A stretch of DNA of 64,000 nucleotides from Ciona savignyi. Taxonomy: Eukaryota; Chordata; Ascidiacea; Phlebobranchia; Cionidae. Below are positions 1 through 11,300 of the stretch, piece after piece. Within the stretch, counting starts at the first letter, position 1, and each line of letters starts with the position of its first letter. The notes under the pieces were generated by a model that was given only the letters and a program-made list of their open reading frames with translations, searched no databases and was not told the origin of the DNA. Made by a program: the position numbers and the translations under genes. Where the stretch lies: the NCBI GenBank assembly GCA_000149265.1, contig CH003051.1:3909-67908 (forward strand). Reading direction: 5' to 3'.

Positions 1-546
1 TTTTGTGTTGCTTTTTAAATATTAATTTTTATGTTTAAAGTATACACAAAAACTATTCAATTTGTAAGGTGCTGATTTGTCTTTGCTAAAAGATACGCAA
101 ATAGTGTTTATAATTCTACACACGGCTTAAAAACGTGGAGATAATTTTGACGGTTTTAGATATCGTATAACTCAATTAATAGAGAGAACGTCAGAATTAA
201 ACGATTTTAGCTTTGCCAAATTTGGTATTTTTATCATGTATGAAGCGACACAAAAAATGTAAACTAAAATAATGAAGGTTGCGAAACCAGTCGTAGTAAA
301 AATTTTTGTGAATACATTAAACACCTAAATATCATTACAATTAAATCATGGACCAGGAATTTGAAACGGGTTGAACCGAAACGGTAAAACATCTCAGTCG
401 TACACAACACAATGAAAAAGCTCATCTATCCCGACTGTGGACACGAGGTAATCTGACGATTAACCGTGTTTTAACGTTCCCGTGCGTTTTAGCAAGTTAC
501 CCCACAATCGCCTGTTTGATAACACACCATCACAGATGTAAATATG

Positions 547-827
547 GATAGGATATTTATGTTTATCCCCGTGAATGGGGAAACAATGGGGTTAACACAC
601 CGGCAATCGTCAGATCACCTCGCCCACCGTCCGGTTACCGGAGCTATTGCAGTGTGTTTTGTATAATAGACACGTTCCTTCAATTTTCTAGAACCCATTA
701 ATGCGCTGGGTTCAGGAAATGTTCGTAAAGTGCCTTGCCCACAACCGTCTAGCTAGCGACCAGTTTTGCACCTGCAACCCTTCGATTGAAAGGCGATGCA
801 CTAAACCGCCAGACTAACCGGCCGGAC
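547..827 (-). repeat. tRNA-related SINE (family 1), nearly full length
   Basis: Read on the minus strand, the element starts gtccggccggttagtctgg and has a box-B-like ttgcaggtgc segment. It continues through cctgaacccag...taatgggttct and caacacactgcaatagctcc. It ends ggggataaacataaatatcc with tatcc repeats. The head resembles a tRNA (box A GGTTAGTCTGGCGG, box B GGTTGCAGGTGCGAAAC), the mark of a Pol III SINE. No SMPDL3 exon was recognised in 1-1608, which otherwise looks non-coding. Confidence 0.85.
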
Positions 828-1608
828 AATTGGACATCTTATCTATGTGATCAATTATTACAATAGTCACCTAATCATACATCCCACAAATAACCCAGTA
901 TCCGGCAAGGCAGTCAAATTACGCCAACCTTAATTTGCATATTGGTCCTGTTGTATTGAAATAGTCGGATCCCAGGGTTAACCGACCCTTCCCTCGTACC
1001 AACTCTCGGGGTGACTCCAGGCGCGAGGAACAAAACAGAGATCTGAGGATGTATGGTTTAGGATCTTGGGGTAATCCTGTTTTATCTTTGTGAATGGGAA
1101 AACACCCTCGTGAATGAGGCTTATCACACGGGCAATCGTCAGATTACTTTGCGCCCACCGTCGGGAGCTATTGCAGCCAGTATGGAAAGTACAGCAGCTG
1201 CACAGAATTTTGTTCCCTACGTCTTTGCACACTAGGGTAATTTCACACATGCTCGCGAACTCACATCATAAACATCGTATAATTTCCAACAAACCTGTAA
1301 ACCTACCTCTGGACCTCGGGTAATTTACTGTCATTACGTTTTTTGTTATGTAGATATATATGTTAGCTGACTGATACGATAGATTTAAGATAGAATTATA
1401 TGTTCACACTGCACACTTAAATATTTGATGCGTGCACGCTCGAGATCTCGGCGAAAAGTGACGTACTTTCCATACGGGTATTGCAGTGTGTTTTGTATGA
1501 ATGAGACGGTTTTTCGTGTGTGTGTGTACTTGGATGGGATATACAATCATTTAGGTAACAATCGATGTATATAATGTCGACAAAAATTTTAGAATGTTTA
1601 CATCATAC

Positions 1609-4600
1609 CGGTTGTTTATCTTTATTATAGAACATTCGATAACTATCCATGTGGTTGTGAGCGAAGAATTGCCCGCTTATGACATCATAATACTCTTGAA
1701 CAATAGCAATGTAATTGGAGATATAATTCTCATGAAGATAAAATTCATTTTCGTACAACTCGAAAAAGCCGGGAGATATGTGGCCGATTATATAGACCTG
1801 TGGAATGAACAAAGGTTAGTAATTTGTTCAAGTGTGTAAACAAAGTGTTTAGTTTGTTGTTTTTGTCTCCTGAAAATCTGTCAGACCTTTTGTCCTGCCG
1901 GTTAAGTCCGTCGCCTTTCAATCGAAAGGTTGCAGGTTCGAAACTGTATGGTCACTAACTAGTCGGTTGTGTCCATATAGGCAAGGCACTTTACGGGCAT
2001 CGCCTGAACCCAGGGATTAATGGGTTCCACCAAATTGAAGGAACGTATCTATCATACACAACGCACTGTAATAGCTCCGGTAACCCGACGGTGGGCGCCA
2101 GGTGATCTGACGATTACCCGTATGTTAACCCCTTTGGTCTTCCCAATCACGGGGATAAACATAAATATCATCCTATCCTGTCACTTTTGTTTAAAATTAA
2201 GAAACATTAGTGCGGCAAGAATAAATCCATTCTAAATCATTTAGAAATGGTCGTCAAACGTAATGGTTACTCAGAAGAGGTTGGTTTCATTAAGTTTAGT
2301 CTATTTTACTCTATTGCTAATTCGTTGCAGTGTTGAAGGATCGGCTATGCAAGCCAACACCAGTGTATCGCTATTTTCGAGCCCATAATATGTTCGTGGG
2401 CCGTTTTTTTATATACGAGTCGGTATATGTATCGGCCGCGTTAACCATTCGGTGATATAACTTACTTTTTTGCCATTTCGTCTAGCGCCCTCCAGTTGTG
2501 AGTGCAACCAGGAAAACTGACCACTAGGGTCTCCTTCCCCGCTAATATGGTCATTGTAATTATCCCACAAATTCGTATTGAGAACAATCACTTTTAAAAG
2601 GGAGTTCCCCGTAGTATCATCAGCGTAATATCCGGCTGCCAATCAAATATTTAACAAACTTTCAATCAAATAAGATCAATATTAAAAAACGGAAATTTAA
2701 AACAAAGGAAATTAGGTATAAAAAACAAAAAGGTCCTTAAATATCCTTAAACGACGTTTTCATAAGGAGGCTTAGTAATTAAAGTATTTCTATATTCTTA
2801 CGGTTTCAAACTCCATCTCTCTAGAGGATGTTACAAATGAATTTAAGTTCTGCCGTCCCATATTCCGGTATTTTACTGCTACACAGTAAATAGTTTCACC
2901 ACTGATATAGGAAGTGAACACAAGGGACGTTACCACACGGGCATTTGTTAGATTACATCGCACCCAGTTTGGTTCCTGCAACCGTTAGGCAAAAGTGGTG
3001 CACCAACTCACTAAGCAATTGTAAGACAGGCAACTTACTGATATTAAACAGTTGGAAAGCGTCTTCCGTCATCCACGGCCTCCATATTTGAGCTATTTCT
3101 GTCAATATTTCACTGGGACCAGGGGGCATATTGTTTTTGGGTTGGTAATCATGGTTACCAAGCGCAGAAAATACTTTGGTTTGAGGAAAAACTTGTTGAA
3201 TTAGATCTGTTATGTTTTTAATCGTTTCAACAACTTTTGCTTCACCCAGAAATCTATCTTCATCAGTTGTATGCAAAGTGTCGTCACTGTGATGTCATAA
3301 ATTATTGCATCATAGGTGGATAATGAAGACAGCTTATAGATTATTTTAAAGCTTTTTGATAAAGGTGCCCGCCCCAACAATATACCTGAAATTATTATAA
3401 TATCCTGGACACAACACGAAATGCTGTAAAATCTAATTGATTAAAGCTAAACATTTCAAACCGTTTAGGCATTAAGTACACATTTGTTAAGTAACGACAA
3501 TTTTACGTTTATATTTTGTATTAGGAAGAATCGAAAAAGCTTTAAATCATTTTGTTTTTGAATCGAATTCAAATCATGATTATAGAACTCTACCTGGGGA
3601 ACTCCCTAAACGCGATGCGCGGCAATAGATATCATATGCGTTTCTAGGAAGTGTTTAACAAAATATTAGCCAAGTAAAGTCGCGTGGTCGAATGGTTATC
3701 ACGACCCCTATATATTCCATTTCTATTGAAAAATGATATGAGCATTCAGGTTTGAAAACTTCTCCAATTTAAACAAATATGACCGAATGGTTAACGCGAC
3801 CAATTGATATATCGAAAAAAATGTAAACTGATGAGAGACAACGCTTTCCAAACTCACCCAGTCCATAAAATGAAGTCGGGATTTGCTTCAATATCTCTCA
3901 TTGCATGTATCGAGGAGTTTATCAGTTTCCAAGTTGAATCGCATCTGGGAAAAGACGATTTTCCAAGCTCAGATTCAAATACTCATATTATTTTAGTAAT
4001 ATGATTCTAGCGGCACAGCGAGGTAAATAAAGGCCCCGTCCACATAAAGGCCCCGTCCACACAAGAAAAACATTTCATATCTTATTCTGACATAGAATGG
4101 GGTAGGATATTCATGTTTATCTCCGTGAATGGGAAAACACAAGGTGCGTATTGTACACGGGCAATCGTCGTTTTACCCCAGAGTACGCAAGGGAGTTTTC
4201 TCATGTGGTTAATCGTCAGAATTTCTCGCGCTCACCGTCGGATTACCGGAGCTTTTGAAAAATGTTGTGCATGATTAATCTTTAGTACAGCCAATTTCGG
4301 TTTAAGTAGAACCCATTAATCCTCTGGATTCATGCAATATTCTCTAATACCTTGCCTTAGGACACAACTGACTAGCTAGAGACAATTTTTAAGCCTAAGC
4401 TATTTGAAAGCAAAAATACTAACACAAAGCTATACAGCCAGTTTAATCGGGATATTCGTAATCGATGGTCCCAAGTAATTTACCCACGTTGTCTTAATCT
4501 ATTGGATAAGTGGGATGAATTAAACGTCTAAATCTAATACAACATTCGCTAATTCGACAGCGGACATAAAGTAAACTAATGATTTCGCCATGTTAACGTG

Positions 4601-5185
4601 TTTCCTGGTTAAACAGGATCCTCCGTCTACTCGACAGCGGCCATGAGGTAAACTAACATTTCTCTTTAAAAGTATAACAGGTAAACATCTAAAATTTGGG
4701 GAAAATAAGGAAATAATGATAAAAAAGCTGAATCTTTGCAAAAAAACGTAAATTTTCTTATTTAAATATATTGTGTTTACATATAAAGATATTTTGTGCA
4801 CATATAAAGATATTGTGTGTACGTATACAGATATTGTGTGCACAATAAAGATATTGTGTGCACGTATAAAGATATTGTGTGCACGTATAACGATATTGTG
4901 TGCACGTATAACAGATATTGTGTGTACACAGTAACAAACGGAATTAAACCACCACCTGTAATAAGGTGGCGCTATATTTAATTATTTCACCACCCACTTG
5001 TAATCCCCCCAGACCCCTGGCTCCAACGCCTCGAACCCATAAGTAGAAGGACACACTTTCTTTGTATCATTTTCAAAGCGGTCGTAATGGAAATCCAAAT
5101 GAAGGTCCGTTATCTGCCAGAAGCGTCCAACATTGCTACTTGCTATGCTTATTAATGCGCATTGGAGAACAAGCCTAAGCTTCAT
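1609..5185 (-). CDS. Acid sphingomyelinase-like phosphodiesterase (SMPDL3 family), 3' end not found
   Basis: Secreted metallophosphoesterase of the SMPDL3/acid sphingomyelinase family; known relatives hydrolyse nucleotide or lipid phosphodiesters outside the cell or in lysosomes. Exon 1 (5185-4998) encodes a signal peptide followed by FWQITDLHLDFHYD, the metal-binding DxH motif. Strong exons are 3286-3039 (DDTLH, then the GNHDY metal motif), 2635-2466 (NTNLW, DPSGQFSWL) and 1797-1609 (VYIIGH, then GQFFAHNHMDS, equivalent to the family's GHTHRDS). Two weaker exons, 4604-4541 and 3423-3386, restore phase across the gap but resemble the family poorly; the usual CDSP stretch is not seen. All six exons keep one frame for 299 codons. 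The family is about 450 residues long, so about 150 C-terminal residues are missing, probably left of the window or unrecognised in 1-1608. The start follows an acceptor-like cag 8 bases upstream. SMPDL3A versus SMPDL3B cannot be decided. Confidence 0.86.
1892..2180 (+). repeat. tRNA-related SINE (family 1), SMPDL3 intron
   Basis: Plus-oriented copy: head tgtcctgccggttaagtccg, box-B-like ggttgcaggttcgaaac, tail ggggataaacataaatatca-tcctatcc. It lies between exons 2466-2635 and 1609-1797 of the phosphodiesterase gene. Confidence 0.85.
4097..4447 (-). repeat. Diverged SINE family 1 copy with internal duplication
   Basis: Starts tggggtaggatattcatg and contains gggcaatcgtc twice, separated by about 60 bases, then pieces of the body to about 4447. 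Identity to the consensus is lower than for neighbouring copies, so it is older or rearranged. Confidence 0.65.
4760..4935. repeat. Minisatellite, ~21-bp unit, SMPDL3 intron 1
   Basis: Seven or so tandem units of the type cacgtataaagatattgtgtg, the left units more diverged. The array sits about 60 bp from exon 1's donor. Confidence 0.85.
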
Positions 5186-5339
5186 TTCGAGCCCTGCGTA
5201 ATCACGTAATACACATTTTTAGCCCTGTACTATGTACTTTATTCTACAAGGGGCGAAAGTTGGTTTATTTTTAACCTTAATATATGTGGATATATTACGG
5301 TGTTAAACAAGAAAAATAAGAGTTTTTTTTTAAATATTC

Positions 5340-5650
5340 ATATGTTATTCCTGTGAATTGGAAAATAATCGTCAGATCACCTGGCGCTAACTGCAGTGTG
5401 TGTATGACTGAGATCTTCCTTTAGTTTGAAATAAATCCATTTCACGCGTGACTCAGTCGACTAACTTGCGATCAGACTTGAACCTGAACCCAAGGGATAG
5501 GTGGTTTTTACTAAAATTAAAGCAAAGTGTCAATTAAATTCAACACACTACATTAGCTCCGGTAACCGAAGGCGCAAGGTGATCGGAAAGTTGCCATTGT
5601 GATAACGCTACTGCGTTTTCTTATTCAAGACGATAAAACATGAATATCCC
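5340..5650. repeat. SINE family 1 fragments in the gene-free interval 5186-8307
   Basis: Fragments in both orientations: a minus piece around 5340-5440 and a plus piece from about 5480 ending aacatgaatatcccatcc at 5654, into which the 5655 hAT element inserted. More degenerate SINE pieces lie around 7020-7220 and 7400-7510. The rest of 6520-8300 shows no gene I can support. Confidence 0.6.
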
Positions 5651-5654
5651 ATCC

Positions 5655-6515
5655 CAGGGATGTCCAACCTTTTATTTTAATGGGCCGCAATGTCACTTGA
5701 AATAATTCAATGGGCCGCAGAAGCTATTAAATTTTAATAAAAATGGCAGGGTTCGAATTAATGGTTTTGAAAGGATTTGCGCAATGTGTTGGTAAGGAGA
5801 AAATAGTTTTCGCGCGTAAGTGCTCAAAATATGTTTGGTTATGATAAATTGCCTTAAACGACAAGAAAGATTTTTATTACATAAAGCAGACAGTACCGTT
5901 TATTAGTAGTATGATAAATTACAATAAACGTAAATTCAAAAGGGGTGTGCCGCATCTCGCCAATCATAAATAAAGGAATCGAGGTATATGAACGCATAAT
6001 GGCTATTGTTGCGTTATAATAGAAATGCTTATTATACGCCAATAATGCAAAGTATAGCCAAGGTAAATAAATAATTTTATGTTGAAGGCAAACGATTTTA
6101 TATTAACGTGTTGAGGATTTATTAATAAAAGTGCGCGAAATCAGTACCGGTAATTTATATTTTCGCGATTTTGTTAAATTTTGTAATTCGCCGATTCGCG
6201 ATCCCTTAATTTCAACCCTGAATGGGTACATAAAGAAACAATTAAAAGCCATTAATTTTACTTTTGAAAATAGGAACAAATAACACACGCATAGAAAGAA
6301 TATTCCTACAAAACAAAGTCAATGGGATAAGTCGTCAGTATGTTTCTTTCTGAAATTTTGATTCTTAATGCGTTCCTAAAAGCTGACTGATACATTTTAA
6401 TTAGGCTAAGATTTAAAGTTCAAAATACTACTTGGATTTAAAATGACTAGCGGGCCGCACAAAAATCTCAGGTGGGCCGCACTGCGGCCCGCGGGCCGCA
6501 GGTTGGACATCCCTG
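5655..6515. mobile_element. Non-autonomous hAT element, CAGGGATGTCCAACCT family, long copy
   Basis: Terminal inverted repeats CAGGGATGTCCAACCT and AGGTTGGACATCCCTG are perfect over 16 bp. Flanking 8-mers tcccatcc and tcctatcc differ by one base, and the target was a SINE tail. The interior shares GGGCCGCA-rich arms with the two shorter copies at 22746 and 51394 but is about 560 bp longer, with no credible transposase frame. Confidence 0.87.
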
Positions 6516-8307
6516 TCCTATCCATTAAAACTTTTTTCCTCTTAAAATTTAACTTTATTTTCAAGCCCTGCACGCTGAATCGTTATGAATACAAGAGTCT
6601 ATTTCGAGACCTGTATACGAACAGAGGTTTTCATTTTAAACCCTGCTCTAATTTAATATTTGTTACATCATACTAACTTTTAAAACTAAGGTATGGCTTT
6701 TCCACGTTCGCCATTTCTGCTCTACAGTTTTTGCTGAGTAATTACAAAATTAAATGACATCAGCTGAATAATACCACACATTAGTACAATCTGATCTTTA
6801 CAGCGAAACAATTCGTTAAACTTCTGTAAATGATATTAGTAATTTTACAGCGACAGAACAAATTGCAAGGGTACACATTTCTTTTTCTTTGAAACTCTCG
6901 TTTTTAACCCTACGTCATAGCCTTTTTCTTAAACGAGGTCTCTCTTTAATGATTCAGTACCTATGCTAATATTGTGGCTGGAGCTGGGTGAAAGATTTAA
7001 GTTTTTTTAACGTAAATGGAAGATCGCACCGGACTCTTTTCAGTATGTTGTGGATGATTGAGACGTTACTTTAGTTTTAGTAGATCTTATTAATCCACTA
7101 GGTTATGGCACTGTCCGTTAAGTCCCGAGCAGAAGAACTTAACCTACTAGCTAGTGGTTAGTTTTGAATCTGGATCCCTTCGACTAAAAGCGCGCACAAC
7201 AACCATTCGGCGGAAAGGCATACCCAACCAAAATGTAACACAATACTGCACCAGAGCTAAGATGATTCGTACACCGTAATTATTGTTTTATTTTTGGTTT
7301 GCTAACGATAATGTGGTTTTGTTCGTCACGCCAAAGAACCTTAAAATTGTTGGATCAAAACCAACCCAGCAAATTAGTTGTGTTTTTGTGCTTTCAGCAG
7401 ACGTTTCCTGAACCCAATGATGGGCAAACAACTATAGCTAAACATCCAATTATATATCCAAAACAATAAGTCCGGTAACCCGACTGTGGGCACGAGATTA
7501 TCACATATTATAGTACCTTTTTATATAAAGATTCTGTCTAAACGACCTATTCGATTTCAACAGTCAAATCGACGATTTAATATTTCACAAAATACTTAAA
7601 ATTTCTTTTCAACAATTTAATCCGATTATAAAAAGCGACCAAAGAAATCCATCAAATTTCGTCACAAACACGCTAACCAATCAGATTTAAAGAATGAATG
7701 TGACGAGCCCGTCACGTCATACCTAAATCTTCAAAAATGAATTTTAATCTTATCGCATTTAAACCGACATAGATATCATAAATATTATAATTTCTATGTT
7801 AGTTGGAACTGTTGGAGATTATTTTAGAAAAAAAACAAAGCAGCACAGTTGGGTATCGGAGATGGGGGTTCCCCTTAAAACGCAACAAAAAAAGAATCAA
7901 ATAACAAGAAAATGGGAAATTTTGCGCAACGACCTACACTTTTCGTGAATTATTTGTCGGATTGTGAAGAGAGAGTTGTCATCGGGTGATAGTGCGTCAA
8001 ATATTTACTCCATGTCGGTGTGTTTCAGGTGCATTTATCAACTATTTTGGTAATAAAATAGATTTAACACATTTTGGTTAATAGTGTTCAATAAAATTGA
8101 TTATGGAAAAAATCCATTTGGATAATTTTGAAAAAAAATCAATTTTGGATCCAATAACTTTCTCTTAAAAACTGAGACATAATTCACGAAATCGAGTTGA
8201 ATTTTTTACTTGGCAACACTGTTTCTGACGTAGATTAATTTGAGCGCAAAACATAGATTTCTGTTTATCTCTGTGGGTCGGTAGGAAGTTGGGCGGAAAT
8301 GACGTAT

Positions 8308-11300
8308 TTACGCGGAAGTTGCGACGGCTTTTCGACCGTGGTCGTTGAATAGCGACGTCGGAGTCGGCAAGCATTTTAAAACACGGCGCATTTTCACGTC
8401 ATAAACACGTCGAGAGAAGAAAATATTGTTCGGGTCGGTTTCGACTTCTCCGCGAACGCGTGCTCTTGCGCATCGTCTAGCGGTGGAAGGTAGTGGAGGG
8501 ACTATCCGCCGGATGTCGTGCTTGAGCCACGCGCCATCGCGTCGTAATCTCGCTTGAGCCCTGCACCAGAGAATTCATGAATAATCAATCAAATATTATT
8601 TAAATAGAAACAATTATTTAATTAAAACACAAACCACAAAATTTTAAAGTTTTTAAACTGATAACATACTAATTATGCTACCGTATGACATCACAATATC
8701 CTCTATTAAGTCACCTGCAATATTGTGAATAGGTGATGACGTGACAACGGTCTTCCACGCACGCGACGCTAATCTCATCTTGATGACGTGCAGCGAATAA
8801 TTCGTCATCAAACATGACGTCATTCATCGCTCGTGTGTCCTCCGTGTGTTCCGGCCTGCGTTGTAATGTTCACAATTATTCATGTTTATTTTAATGTGGG
8901 GACAACGAAGGGAGTCTTTTGACGTCGCAATTAGAACGATCGAGTGGCCGAATGGTTTACGCGACCGTTTCATATATTTCTTCATATATATAAAAAAAGG
9001 TCTTAATTACGAGCCCATTATGGGGTCGAAACTTATCTAGGTAAAAAAGGCTCAAATAAGACAGACAATCGTGCAGAAAGTGGTTTAATTTTTTACTTCC
9101 GTCTTCCGTTTTTCCGCGTTTATAAGAGTATATTTTATTCCGAGCTTAGTTTCAAACCCATTAAATTTCGTCCCTAAGACGGTTTTTATTTGGAAGTCTG
9201 TAAATGTATTGGTTCACACGACCATATTTTTAGTAGTATAATTAACACATCTATACAACCAACATAAAAATAATAATCAAACATAAAAACAATATAAATA
9301 TAATAAACCAATGTGAAAACAACATAACTATAATACCACAAACATAGAAACAACATACCTATAATACCACAAACATAGAAACAACATACCTATAATGCCA
9401 CAAACATAGAAACAACATAACTATATTAATCAAACATAGAAACATAATAACTATAATACCGCAAACATAGAAACATAATAACTATAATACCGCAAACATA
9501 GAAACAACATACCTATAATAATCAAACATAGAAACAACATACATTTAATAATCAGACATAGAACCAACATACCTATAATACCACAAACATAAAAACAACA
9601 TAACTATATTAATCAAATATAGAAACAACATAACTATAAAAATCAAACATAGAAACAACTATAATAATCAGACATAGAAACAACATACCTGTAATACCAC
9701 AGTAGACTCAACATCATCTGATCCCCTTTCTCCCATAGTGATGTCACTTTTCCCAAGTAGGGGGATTCCCCATCCTCACCAGCCAACAGGAACACACAAT
9801 CGCGAACCATGACCACGGTGTACCCTCCCTCGTCCCGGCGCCGCATACCAGGGAAACAGCGTCGTTTCACGTACTTACCGCTGTCCTGGAATAGAAAAGG
9901 GGGGAAGTTTAACGGCCACGTCGTTTTTTTTTGGTTTAACGGCCATGTCGTTTTTTTTGGGTTTAACGGCCACGTCGTTTTTTTTTGGTTTAACGGCCAT
10001 GTCGTTTTTTTTTTGGTTTAACGGCCATGTCGTTTTTTTTTTTGGTTTAACGGCCATGTCGTTTTTTTTTTGGTTTAACGGCCATGTCGTTTTTTTTTGG
10101 TTTAACGGCCATGTCGTTTTTTTTTCTTTATTTGTAATGTGTCTATCCACTGACGTGTTTTAACTACTGTAGTTTTGCTGTTTTATCCTGTCTCCTTAAT
10201 TTGTAACAAATGTTGTATTCTTCTTTATTGTAACGAAGGAGCAAAAAAATAAACTAAACTAAACTAAGGGTTATCGACTTTGTTGTCATTTAATAGGGAT
10301 GTTCTTATCAAAATTAGTTTGGTTTCCATAATTATTAATGGGTTCTACTAAATTGGAGGAACATGTCTATCATATACAACACACTGCAATAGCTCTGGTA
10401 ACCCTGGAATAAGAAATGGGGGATGGGTTACTAATGTGGTTTCTTGGCCGAAATTTTTTTATTTTTTATTTTTTGGCTCCAAGATGAAGTTCAACAGTCT
10501 TTCCATGGGTCTATGTCACTTCCGGTCATCTAACTTCTGAAACACTTCTGGTGTGTTGTCATTTAATAGGTGTGATTACACAGATTAGTTTGGTTTCTGT
10601 AATTATTCTAAAATCTAGAATCTTACACGACTTGAATTATAAAGTGAGCAAAAATTATTTAGTTCCTAGAGTAAGAAATAAATCTAGAATCATTTACAAA
10701 CACGTGGGAATGCACCTAAGCACATAAAGCAACCAGTCTCTTGGGACTATATCATGAAAAGCAGCCGGAAATTAATACATTTTCATCCTGGCACACATGT
10801 GCCTATCGTGTATCTTAATTTAGTTTTTGTTTCCACGATGAAAACACGAAACAGGACCTTTGTTAGAATTTGGAAAATGGTAAAAAATGGCAAAACAGTT
10901 TATAAACACGTCTAAGATCCAATCAATTACCATATTTTGACGTGGCCGCCAAACCTACTCCTTGCAATGGAGTAGGAAATTGTAAGTTATGTTGTAACTA
11001 CAAGCATTAGGGATGTATGGCTGTATATTTAGAAATACCAGTGATGATAGTACCAGGTACTGTGGAACTGACTTATTGCCAGTTGGTCACTAAAACAGTC
11101 AGGAAATGGTAAACCGATGTGTATCTAAACCAAACAAAAATCATTAGTTAATATAAAATATTTTTTATACCTTTCTTGAATACAAAGCAAGGTTTAGTTA
11201 AACAAATTTCATTTTTTTTAATTTTAAACTTTACCGAAAAAATGTACTGAATTTTTTTCTGATAATTCAACTGTTATCACAATCTAGGTAAACACTAAGT

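Noticed and set aside
8308-8560. Suspected frameshift in the last BAHD1 exon
   Set aside because: Careful rereading of 8411-8420 (gagagaagaa) shows the frame is continuous to the TAA at 8308-8310.
8938-9060. Possible true tRNA-Ser/Leu genes
   Set aside because: Only box-A-like and distant box-B-like words are present. No cloverleaf folds, and the same pieces recur as dispersed repeats.
9809-10163. Overlapping open frames on both strands full of repeated residues
   Set aside because: They are products of the 27-bp minisatellite's periodicity.
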